A DNA stretch of 64,000 nt from Sporofaciens musculi (lineage in GTDB: Bacteria; Bacillota; Clostridia; Lachnospirales; Lachnospiraceae). Shown piece by piece: positions 53,785-62,686 of this stretch (position 1 is the first letter of the stretch; each line of letters opens with the position of its first letter). Made by a program: the position numbers and the translations under genes. The notes under the pieces are model-generated. The model was not told the DNA's origin, ran no database searches, and worked only from the letters and a program-made list of their open reading frames with translations. The stretch lies in contig NZ_WUQX01000001.1 in the NCBI RefSeq assembly GCF_009830285.1, positions 5,362,838 through 5,426,837 on the forward strand. The letters run 5' to 3'.

Positions 53785-53879
53785 CGTACTTTTCTGGACA
53801 GTTCGCCGGCAGGTCCGGACAGTATATTTTTTGCACTCCCGAACACTTCGCTTTTATAAAAAAATAATGAATAATCATG
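53785..53879 (+). promoter_or_regulatory. Shared flagellin upstream region, copy 3
   Basis: Nearly identical to copy 1 over about 95 bases (TACTTTTCTGGACAGTTCGC, GGCAGGTCCGGACAG, TATATTTTTTGCACTCCCG, CTTTTATAAA). Conservation stops abruptly upstream, so the block was duplicated with the gene or kept by conversion. Confidence 0.55.
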
Positions 53880-53899
53880 CAGGGAAAAGGACGTCCCTG
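53880..53899 (+). promoter_or_regulatory. Flagellin-3 leader hairpin, candidate CsrA site
   Basis: CAGGGA and TCCCTG around loop AAAGGACG. AAGGAGG at 53909-53915 is the second potential site and the ribosome site of the ATG at 53923. Confidence 0.6.
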
Positions 53900-53922
53900 A
53901 CCAATTTCAAGGAGGAAAAACT

Positions 53923-54756
53923 ATGAGAATCCAACATAATATTACAGCTTTAAATTCACACAGAAATTTAACTAACAATAATTCTTCTTTAACAAAGAAC
54001 CTGGAGAAGTTGTCATCTGGTTACAGAATCAACCGCGCTGGTGACGACGCTGCCGGACTTGCTATTTCCGAGAAGATGCGTGCTCAGATCACTGGTCTGC
54101 AGACAGCTCAGAAGAACTCCGAAGACGGTGTTTCTCTTGTACAGACGGCTGAAGGCGCTTTGACAGAGGTTCACTCCATGCTGAATCGTATGGTTGAGCT
54201 GGCTACTCAGTCTGCTAACGGAACTTATTCTTCTACGAACCGTACTGAGATGCAGAAGGAAGTTAAAGCATTAAAGGCAGAAATTGATAGAATCAGTAAG
54301 ACAGCTAACTTTAACGGGACAACATTATTTACAGGTACTACAACAAGTGTGGTTATCCATGCTGGTGAGACATCATCTCCAAATAATCAGATTACTATTA
54401 CTTTGAAGACGATGAACACAACTACGATGGGAGATAATACGGTGGGTGTTAGCACTGTAAACATTGGGACTCAAGCACAGGCTACAGCTTCGATCGATAC
54501 AATTAATAAGGCTATTGATGCCGTATCTTCTATGCGTTCCGACTTCGGTGCATTACAGAACCGTTTAGAGCACACCATCAACAACTTAGGTGTTCAGACA
54601 GAGAACTTATCCGCTGCTGAGTCTCGTATCCGTGACGTTGACATGGCTAAGGAAATGATGGCTTACACTAAGAACAACATTCTGGTTCAGGCTTCTCAGG
54701 CTATGCTTGCTCAGGCTAACCAGGTTCCACAGGGAGTTCTTCAGTTGTTACAGTAA
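53923..54756 (+). CDS. fliC: Flagellin 3
   Basis: 277 aa. Conserved ends as the other copies. The centre (about 130-205) has TGTTTSVVIHAGETSSPNNQ and is very Thr-rich (LKTMNTTTMGDNTVGVSTVN), offering many O-glycosylation candidates. The IHAGETSSPNNQI segment groups it with flagellin 2. Strong ribosome site and shared leader. GT-B3 and GT-A3 follow. Confidence 0.96.
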   Translation: MRIQHNITALNSHRNLTNNNSSLTKNLEKLSSGYRINRAGDDAAGLAISEKMRAQITGLQTAQKNSEDGVSLVQTAEGALTEVHSMLNRMVELATQSANGTYSSTNRTEMQKEVKALKAEIDRISKTANFNGTTLFTGTTTSVVIHAGETSSPNNQITITLKTMNTTTMGDNTVGVSTVNIGTQAQATASIDTINKAIDAVSSMRSDFGALQNRLEHTINNLGVQTENLSAAESRIRDVDMAKEMMAYTKNNILVQASQAMLAQANQVPQGVLQLLQ

Positions 54757-54796
54757 TTTAGTAACACTATATCAGATTTTCAATTTAATGATTACA

Positions 54797-54832
54797 GAAA
54801 GCGCCGGTCCATTGGATGGGCGCTTTCTTTTT
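54797..54832 (+). terminator. Flagellin-3/GT-B3 intergenic terminator
   Basis: GAAAGCGCC (54797-54805) and GGCGCTTTC (54819-54827) with inner TCCATTGGA, followed by TTTTTCC. Same element as in the other cassettes. Confidence 0.85.
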
Positions 54833-54854
54833 CCACAGGAGGATTATATATCTT

Positions 54855-56969
54855 ATGGATATCATACTTACTATCTCCCTCCTTGCTTCCAACCGCAGGG
54901 AATCTCTGGAACGCTGTCTGGATTCCTTAAAACCACTCCTTGTGAAGATTCCAAGTGAATTAATTATTGTATTTACCGGAACAGACAAAAAGGTTCTGGA
55001 AATTGCCCAAAAGTATACTCCTCAGATTATAACCTTTGAATGGTGCAATGATTTCTCTGCCGCCAGAAATATCGGTTTAGAGGCTGCGCAGGGGGAGTGG
55101 TTCCTGTACATTGATGACGACGAATGGTTTGATGATGTGGAACAGATCTGCCAGTTCTTCCTAAGCGGTGAGCATAAGCATTACCACAGCGCCCACTATA
55201 TCCAGCGAAATTATCAGGATTGGTTTGGAACAAAATATTCTGACTTTTCCGCCTTCCGCATGGTACGCAGAATTCCTGAAGCCTGTTTTAGAGGGGCCAT
55301 ACACGAAGAATTAACTCCCGCAGAGAGCCATGTAAATATTTCCATACTTATGTCCATCATTACGGATATGCAGGAAATGGCGAAAACAGGGAGGGACAAA
55401 AAACAGCCAGGAATATACCCCTGCTCTTGAAAGCTATACAGAACAATCCAGGGCATGTCAAGAATTACATGCAGACCACTAAGGAGTTTGACCTGGCAGG
55501 GGACTGGAAAAAGGCGGAGGAATACTGCCAAAAGGGGCGTGCTGTATGCCGGAAGTTTGGTGATACATTTTCAGAGGGTGGCTTCAGGCTTATCTGTCCG
55601 GCTTGTTGTGCAAAAAGTCTGAAAAAGGAGAAGCGATTCTGGAGATAGAGTCTATGCTTAAGGCGGAGCATCCCAAGGAGTTGATTTCCCTTGTTTTATA
55701 CCAGCAGTTGGTTCATCTGTGTGCAAATGGAGACGAACCAGAGAAAGCTGTCTGGTACGGCCGTAGATTTGAAGAACTGCTGGATTACATGGAGGAAAAT
55801 CCCTGCCTCTGGGTACAGCAAGGTTATGGTGAGTTTTGCGAAGATTATATTAAAGCCCCCGACCACCTCTATGGATTAAGAATGGATTGTTCTGCCTCTG
55901 GGCTAAAGTTGAAGGACCAGAATACGGCGTTATTTTTTTGAAACGGCTGCCCTGGGAACAAGGGGATATCCTATGCCGCTATTATCCGCAGTTTGAGCGC
56001 TGGAAAGAGAACTACGCTTCTTCTTTTTGGGAAATATTTTCTAAGCTTTGGTCACACGAGTATATCTGTTCAGATACGGCTGGTTCCCAAGCAGCTAGAC
56101 TGCAGAAAAGCAGAGAAGCAGACAATTCGCTCAAAGATGGACGTCCTGTTTCGGTTTATCTGCTATTCCAAAAAGCGCTGTATCTGATGGAAAATGATAA
56201 GCCCACAGAAGGAAAGGAGTTGTTTTCCCATTGTCTGGGTCATCCAGATTCATATGATACATATCTAAGGCAGTTATTCTTAAAAGAAGCCATTGGTCAC
56301 CAGATAAATATGTCACTGTTGGCAAAGCAGATGGATTTAGCGGCATGGGACCGTTGCACGGACAAAGTCATACAGGAATTACCGTATACATTAAACAGCC
56401 GGATTCAGGCGTGTGAATTACATCTGGGAAAAGAATATCCGCTTTACAGCCTGTGTCTAAAAAAATATCGGTTAGAGCAGAAGTTATTTAAGGGCTTCCC
56501 TCTCTGGGAAGAACTGATACAAACACTAGAAGATTACTGTCTGTGCATTATGGAGTTTTACAAAGGCTTATACCGTGAGGAGATGTTTGAAGGGAAAAAT
56601 ATTTCCTGTCTGCCAAAGGAATGCCGTTTTGCAGCCACCGTTCTGGAAGCATTAGAGAAATTAGAGCAAATGCAGATGCCGGAGGCTGTTCGTCTGTTGA
56701 GTGATGCAATCCATGTCAAGACGGACATGTGGGGAGTGGTTACAGAGTTGTTCCGCCAGGCCGCCCGTCGGATGGATGACCCTGCCCTGCAGGCAGGAGA
56801 CGAGTTCCTTAACCTTGCTGGCCAGATGAAGGAGACGCTTTATACTCTATTGGATGCAGGCCAGACGGCACAGGCTTCCCAGATTCTTAAGCAGGTCCTT
56901 CCGCTGATACCGGAGGAACTGGAATTAATCTGGATAGGCCAGGAATTAATAAGGAGGAGAAAGCTATGA
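54855..56969 (+). pseudogene. Type B GT2-TPR glycosyltransferase, cassette 3 (GT-B3), frame broken three times as read
   Basis: ATG at 54855 after AGGAGG. GT2 domain MDIILTISLLASNRRESLER, FEWCNDFSAARNIGLEAAQG, FLYIDDDEWFDDVEQI. Breaks lie at C3 (55317-55319; one C restores LTPRREPCKYFHTYVHHYGY), G3 (55576-55578; one G restores SEGWLQAYLSGLL) and T7 (55933-55939; one T restores ALFFLKRLPWEQGD). The restored length is 705 codons, slightly longer than B1 and B2 because of an insertion near TAGSQAARLQKSREADN. Its C-terminus (LELIWIGQELIRRRKL) matches GT-B1. Coupled to GT-A3 by an ATGA overlap. Confidence 0.82.
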
Positions 56970-58992
56970 ATATACAGCTTACGATTTCCATGCTGGTATC
57001 GGACCGGATTGAGACCCTTGGGAAATGTCTTGCTTCGCTGAAACCACTTCTTAGGGAGCTGGACAGTGAATTGATTGTTGTCTTTACCGGTAAAAATGAA
57101 GAAACGCTGGAGCTTGTACGCCAGTATACGTCCCACATTATTCCCTTTACCTGGTGTGATGATTTTGCCAAAGCTCGAAATGCAGGGCTGAAGGAAGGGC
57201 GGGGAGAATGGTTTCTGTATATTGACGACGATGAGTGGTTTGAAGATACAACAGAAATTATCCAGTTTTTTAAGAGTGGGGAATATCGGCAGTATCAGTC
57301 TGCCTTTTATGTTGCACGAAATTATTTAGATTTTCAGGGGAAGCGTTATTCCGATGGAGGCGTGGGAAGGATGTGCCGTCTGACGCCGGAAACGGAGTTT
57401 GTGTTTCCAATCCATGAGAATCTCGTCCCACTTGGGGAGCCTTGCAAACATCTGTCAACATTTGTACATCATTACGGTTATGCAAGGAAGGAGTGTTTTG
57501 ATGAGAAGGACACGAGGACCAGCCGTAACCTGCCTTTGCTTTTGGAAATGTACGAGAAAGACCCAGATTCTCCTCGATGCTGTATGCAGATTGCCCAGGA
57601 ATACCGGAGTGTGAGCGAGTTTGGTCCAGCGGTTGAATACTGCAGGAGGGGGCTTGGGCTTGCCAGGAAGGAAAAACAGATTTATAACTATGAGCTATGG
57701 TTACAGGTCCATCTTCCATTATTGATTTTTTATACGGGTGATTTAAGGCTTGCCTTGGAGGAGGGGGAGCGTATCCTTAAGCATCCGCGGACACTGGAAT
57801 CCGCCGCCCTTCATCTAAGTGTGACACTTGTGGCGGTATGCCGTGGGCTGAAAGAATATAAGAAGGGGCTGAAATACGTCAATCTCTATCATGAGAAGTT
57901 TTGTTATCTTCTGGAGCATAAGGAAAAGGCTGTGCTGCAGAGCGCTGCAGGGATTACGTTTGATATGGCCGCGAAGGAAATGATTCCGGTCTATATGGAC
58001 GGGTTGTTTTTTCGTTAGAAGCAGAAGATTTCCAGATAGCAGGCCGGATTCTTTCCTGGCTTCCCTGGGAGGACAGGGAACAGCTCCTTCCTTATTATCC
58101 TCGGTTGGAGGAATGGAAAAAGAAGTATCAGGGGAAAAAGACAGCAATCTTGGAAGCGTATGCCAAGATGGATACAGAAAATCCTTATGTGCGTATACAG
58201 AAAGCACTTTATGCTGAGGGCCAGGGACATTTAAAAGAAACGGAAGAATTATGGAAAAACTGTACAAAGGACTGTCCGCCTGGTTTCCAGTGGGAATTGA
58301 TAGAGATTGCCGTACGGAATCAATTTTTGCTGGAACCCATGTTGAAGCAAATGACACCGGAAGCCTGGAACGAGTATGCAAAGGCTGTGACGGACCATAA
58401 GAAATGGGTGGAAATGCAGCAGTTTTATCCGAAGATTATGCCTTTATTGGATGGATTCCCTTTTTATAGAAGGAGATTGGAACAGTGTTACCTTGAGAAG
58501 CTAATGACAAGGGAATTGTTGGAGGAAGTCAGACTAAGGGGCTTTTTGAAGGACTACTGTGAAAGCGTACTGGCTGATGCACAGGCAGTATATAAAGGGG
58601 AGGCTTTAGAGGCTCCAGAGACTTATGCCCTTCCGACCAGATACCGTTTCGCTTCAGCTCTCATAAATGCATTGAACCTTATAGATGCAGGGAAACTAAT
58701 TGAGAGTTTTCCGTTTTTAAAGGAGTCCCTTAAAATCTATCCCAAGATGTCCGGAGCAGTTGGGCAGTTGCTTCGTTACTTGGAGGAAGAAATACAATCT
58801 CCGAAACAAGTCATAACAGAAGAATTTATGTTACTTGGAGAGCAAGTCAAACAAATCCTGCGTGGTCTAATAAATGGAGGACAATGGGACGAGGCTTATG
58901 GAGTCATGGAACAACTGCTGTCACTACTTCCAGATGACCTTGAAGTTTTGCAGATGAAACAGGAGATATTGCGGCAAGGGGCTAAAGCATAA
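56966..58992 (+). CDS. Type A GT2-TPR glycosyltransferase, cassette 3 (GT-A3), frame broken once
   Basis: ATG at 56966 inside the end of GT-B3. The first 170 residues are almost identical to GT-A1 (FTWCDDFAKARNAGLKEGRG, FLYIDDDEWFEDTTEIIQFF). The frame is lost at a T6 run (58007-58012). One more T gives DGLFFSLEAEDFQIAGRILS and the reading runs to 58992, 675 codons, the same length as GT-A1. The last 100 residues (IESFPFLKESLKIYPKMSGA, VGQLLRYLEEEIQSPKQ) resemble GT-A2 more than A1, so the gene looks mosaic. Confidence 0.83.
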
Positions 58993-59011
58993 TGCGATAG
59001 CCCCTTGTTAT
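58975..59011 (+). terminator. Terminator overlapping the GT-A3 stop
   Basis: CAAGGGGCTA (58975-58984) and TAGCCCCTTG (58998-59007) form a perfect 10-bp stem, followed by TTATT. The stem includes the last codons of GT-A3. Confidence 0.75.
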
Positions 59012-59014
59012 TAA

Positions 59015-59839
59015 TTATGCATGCAAATCTACAATATTTTCCGCCGCATCCAACTGGTCAAAACTAATCTGCTGATATCCTTTTAGATTTATCGCAGAAT
59101 TCATTGGTTTCACAGAATCTAAAGTATAATTATAAATCACATGTGAATCCCATTTTATCCCTGAAAAATCCTTTTCAGTCTTATATGTATAAGGCGACAG
59201 TTGGTTACCCGTGTAATCCGCATATCGCTGTTCAGCGATATGCGCCTGCTTCATTAAATCTTCCTTTGCTTTGGCAAGCCGCTGTAATGCATCTTCTGTG
59301 CTTTGCGCGCCTTTTAAGCCTTGAAGGATATTTTCAGTATTGTCATGCAAATCAGTTAGTTGCTTCTTCGCTTCCTCCCCAAAAGCTTCCCCATACAGCT
59401 TAGAGGCATTATCAATGCGAAAATGGGAAATACCTATAACGGAACTCATCTGCCATGACATATCCGCATATTGATTTTTCATCCATTTCGACAAAGTTTC
59501 TGATTTGACATCATCTCCTTGAGATACGGCTTTGTCATATTCTGATTGCATATATTTGATCTGTTCTTCCATACAGGTCAGGTTATCTACCGCATTCCCA
59601 ACTGCATTATAATAACGGTCCATCTCACTTGCGACTTTTATAGGGACTTCTGTTTCTCTGATAAAAGACATGAGAGGCCCATTACTCTTGCGGGTAAGCT
59701 CTGACATCTTTTGATGTAATTCCTGTTTCCATTCCCTTTCCTGAGAAACAGGTTTTTTGATAAAGCTGTTAAAAAATGAATGAAACGTATTTTTTCTAGC
59801 CGACTGCGTAAAAAGTAATCCTTGTGTGTTAATTTTCAT
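59015..59839 (-). CDS. Hypothetical helical protein
   Basis: 274 aa, not recognised. AAAGAGGTG precedes the ATG at 59839. There is no signal peptide or membrane helix. The middle is helical and charged (NLTCMEEQIKYMQSEYDKAV; DALQRLAKAKEDLMKQAHIA), and the C-terminus is more mixed (YTGNQLSPYTYKTEKDFSGI). The MKINTQGLLF start resembles that of some secreted-by-flagellum or cell-surface associated proteins, but this is not evidence of export. It stands alone between cassette 3 and the AAA-ATPase gene, in the same direction as the latter, and ends a few bases from the cassette 3 terminator. Confidence 0.7.
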   Translation of the reverse strand: MKINTQGLLFTQSARKNTFHSFFNSFIKKPVSQEREWKQELHQKMSELTRKSNGPLMSFIRETEVPIKVASEMDRYYNAVGNAVDNLTCMEEQIKYMQSEYDKAVSQGDDVKSETLSKWMKNQYADMSWQMSSVIGISHFRIDNASKLYGEAFGEEAKKQLTDLHDNTENILQGLKGAQSTEDALQRLAKAKEDLMKQAHIAEQRYADYTGNQLSPYTYKTEKDFSGIKWDSHVIYNYTLDSVKPMNSAINLKGYQQISFDQLDAAENIVDLHA

Positions 59840-59873
59840 AAGACACCTCTTTCCTTAAATTTTTATAGAGATT

Positions 59874-61468
59874 CTATTTTGCAGAAATGCCTTTTGCTCT
59901 TTTATTATAGCTGATTCCTACTGCAAGTATTTTACCTGAATATCGGGGTTCCTCGCCCAATTTGCCCCTAAAGCAAAGTGCATAATTTTTATTTTTTATT
60001 TGCTGTATTGCATCTTCGGGCGTGCTGTCTATTTTTAATTCAAGAATGATCGCATCAGCATGACGACGTTCCGGATAAAAAACAAAATCAACAAAACCCT
60101 TACCCGCTTTATCTTCACGTTCTACGCGGTATTTATCCCGTGCAGACAGATAAACCAGATTAACTACGGCTGATAATTCTGTCTCATTATTATATTCAAA
60201 AATAGGGGACTCCGTATTATGCACAAACTCCAATATCTCTGTCATTGTATCCGTGTCATGGCTAAGTGTAGCCCGCAGCATTCTTTCGGATTCCCTGGCT
60301 AAACGGTACACATAGCCAAGCCCCTCGTTTGACAGCAATAACTGATTAAATTGCTCCATTAGTTCCCTGTTTGGAATAAATACATCTCCATCCTCATAGG
60401 TGAGGAGTCCGTAAATGACCATCGCTGAATAAATCTGCGCCTTTGTGTTTAACTCTTTGGCTGTTGCAGCGTATTCCTGCATTTTTGCGTTCACACGTTC
60501 ACCGGTAATCATTAGAATAAAATCTTCACGGATTTCTTCTACATTGTCTTTGATATAATAAAAAATCTCATCGTAGGGTCCCGAACTCGTCCAGTAATTT
60601 CTTAATTGATTATTTGTTAAAGCGCATACTATAGAACGAGGATTATATACCTGCCTGCCGCTTGCTGTATGATATCCATTATACCATAAACGTAAGTCTT
60701 TGCGGGAAATTTTCGGATTATTAATGTTTTGTTTGTAAATATTGTAAAGGTGATCGACCTCTGAATCCAAAAATCCAAAATATTCGCTGAAGCGTTCTGA
60801 GGTAGCAATATCGTATTCTAAAAACATGTTAAGTTCCGAACCGCTGGAATATTTTGCAATTGGAAGTACTCCGGTCATATAGGCAAATTCTACGTATACC
60901 TGACCTTTTAATAAATTTTTAAAAATTCCAGGTATTTTTCCTGCTCAGAAGGTGTAATAAAGGATTTATGGAAAATAGCATCCCATTCATCTATTATAAA
61001 AATGAATTTATCATTCGTGTGTTGAAAAATATTTAAAAGATTATCCCACACTGCGCCTTCTATATCAATAGCAATTTGTGGATAAGCCTCTGCCAAGTCG
61101 CGGTTAAGCCCATTCTGAAAACGGTTAATGTATGATGTATAGCTCTCACAGTCTCTTGGCATTCGGCTGAAATCAATGAAAAATATATTGTGCGTATTTA
61201 GGTGTGCTGTATATTTTTTATCCTTCAATATTGTCAGATTATGAAATAATTCTTCTGCGTCTGCTGCTTTGCATAAAAATGCTCCAACCATATTAGCCAT
61301 AACGCTTTTTCCAAAACGTCTTGGTCTTGTAATACAGTAATATCGGTCTTCTGTGCCAAATGCAGGGATTAATTCACCTAGCAAGTCGGATTTATCTACA
61401 AAATATACTCCTGCTTTTGTTGCCTTGTATGCTTCAAAAGGTGCAGGACTATTTAAAAACATTCCCAT
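59874..61468 (-). CDS. AAA-ATPase/PD-(D/E)XK nuclease-like protein (AAA_31-type plus DUF1703), frame broken once
   Basis: ATG at 61468 with AGGAGG at 9 bases. The N-terminal ATPase has the Walker A-like ITRPRRFGKSVMANM and Walker B FIFIIDEWDAIFH (AAA-ATPase_like, PF09820). The C-terminal part has ADAIILELKIDSTPEDAIQQ (Asp...Glu-x-Lys, PDDEXK_9/DUF1703). The frame is lost at an A5 run (coding strand 60920-60916); one A gives FLKNLLKGQVYVEFAYMTGV and 531 codons. These proteins are abundant, multicopy and mobile-looking in gut anaerobes; function unknown. Inserted between cassettes 3 and 4. Confidence 0.82.
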
Positions 61469-61604
61469 ATTTGAAAACCTCCTGGTTTTACACCTCATTT
61501 AAATGTATTAGTATATCTTATTGCCATCATATCATATTTATTTTTGTTTTTCTATGCATAAATAGAATTTGTTATACAGTTCCTTAACTGTAATATGTAT
61601 TAAA

Positions 61605-61700
61605 GTGTACTTTTCTGGACAGTTCGCCGGCAGGTCCGGAGAGTATATTTTTTGCACTCCTGAAAGCTTCAATATTATAAAAAAATAATGAATAATTATG
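61605..61700 (+). promoter_or_regulatory. Shared flagellin upstream region, copy 4
   Basis: Matches copies 1 and 3 (TACTTTTCTGGACAGTTCGC, GGCAGGTCCGGA, TATATTTTTTGCACTCC) but has CTGAAAGCTTC where others have CCGAACACTTC. So the GTTCG/CGAAC inverted repeat of copies 1-3 is lost here and is unlikely to be essential. Confidence 0.55.
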
Positions 61701-61720
61701 CAGGGAAAAGGATGTCCCTG
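61701..61720 (+). promoter_or_regulatory. Flagellin-4 leader hairpin, candidate CsrA site
   Basis: CAGGGA and TCCCTG around loop AAAGGATG, with AAGGAGG before the ATG at 61744. Confidence 0.6.
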
Positions 61721-61743
61721 ACCAATTTCAAGGAGGAAAAACT

Positions 61744-62607
61744 ATGAGAATCCAACATAATATTACAGCTTTAAATTCACACAGAAATTTAACTAACAAT
61801 AATTCTTCTTTAACAAAGAATCTGGAGAAGCTGTCATCTGGTTACAGAATCAACCGCGCTGGTGACGACGCTGCCGGACTTGCTATTTCCGAGAAGATGC
61901 GTGCTCAGATCACTGGTCTGCAGACAGCTCAGAAGAACTCCGAAGACGGTGTTTCTCTTGTTCAGACGGCTGAAGGCGCTTTGACAGAGGTTCACTCCAT
62001 GCTGAATCGTATGGTTGAGCTGGCTACTCAGTCTGCTAACGGAACTTATTCAAGCGCTAACCGTGCTGAGATGCAGAAAGAGGTCGTTGCTTTAAGAGAA
62101 GAAATAGACAGAATCAGCAACACTGCTAACTTTAATGGAACTACTTTATTCTCAAACCTTGGCGGCGATACAAAAGAAGTTGCTATTCATGCTGGTGAGA
62201 CATCTAAGACTGATAATCAGATTAAGATTACACTTAAGTCAATGAGTGCAAGTTCTATGTCAGCTAAGATTGGTAATAAGACAGAAACTATCGATCTTAC
62301 GACAGATGTAGATATCTCAAAAGCTAGTTTAGCAAAAGATTCCATTGATAAGATTAATACTGCTATTGACATTATTTCTTCTCTGCGTTCCGATTTCGGT
62401 GCATTGCAGAACCGTCTGGAGCACACCATCAACAACTTGGGTGTTCAGACAGAGAACTTATCCGCTGCTGAGTCCCGTATCCGTGACGTTGATATGGCTA
62501 AGGAAATGATGGCTTACACCAAGAACAACATTCTGGTTCAGGCTTCTCAGGCTATGCTTGCTCAGGCTAATCAGGTTCCACAGGGAGTTCTTCAGTTGTT
62601 ACAGTAA
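61744..62607 (+). CDS. fliC: Flagellin 4
   Basis: 287 aa, the longest copy. Ends as in the others. The centre begins NLGGDTKEVAIHAGETSKTD, like flagellin 1, then differs (KSMSASSMSAKIGNKTETID, LTTDVDISKASLAKDSIDKI). The Ser-rich stretch is a likely glycan-bearing loop. Followed by the shared terminator and GT-B4. Confidence 0.96.
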   Translation: MRIQHNITALNSHRNLTNNNSSLTKNLEKLSSGYRINRAGDDAAGLAISEKMRAQITGLQTAQKNSEDGVSLVQTAEGALTEVHSMLNRMVELATQSANGTYSSANRAEMQKEVVALREEIDRISNTANFNGTTLFSNLGGDTKEVAIHAGETSKTDNQIKITLKSMSASSMSAKIGNKTETIDLTTDVDISKASLAKDSIDKINTAIDIISSLRSDFGALQNRLEHTINNLGVQTENLSAAESRIRDVDMAKEMMAYTKNNILVQASQAMLAQANQVPQGVLQLLQ

Positions 62608-62627
62608 TTTCAATTTAATGATTACAG

Positions 62628-62667
62628 GAAAGCGCCGGTCCATTGGATGGGCGCTTTCTTTTTTCCA
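62628..62667 (+). terminator. Flagellin-4/GT-B4 intergenic terminator
   Basis: Stem GGAAAGCGCC/GGCGCTTTC with inner TCCATTGGA, followed by TTTTTTCC. One extra G compared with the other copies. Confidence 0.85.
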
Positions 62668-62686
62668 CAGGAGGAATAGAACCAAT

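Noticed and set aside
53785..53863. GTTCG...CGAAC inverted repeat in the flagellin upstream block as an operator or recombination site
   Set aside because: It is lost in copy 4 (CTGAAAG), so it is not a conserved feature of the block.
53785..53879. Sigma-54 promoter in the flagellin upstream block (GGACAG...TTTTTTGCAC)
   Set aside because: The GG-to-GC spacing is 14 bases instead of 10, and no sigma-54 activator was seen.
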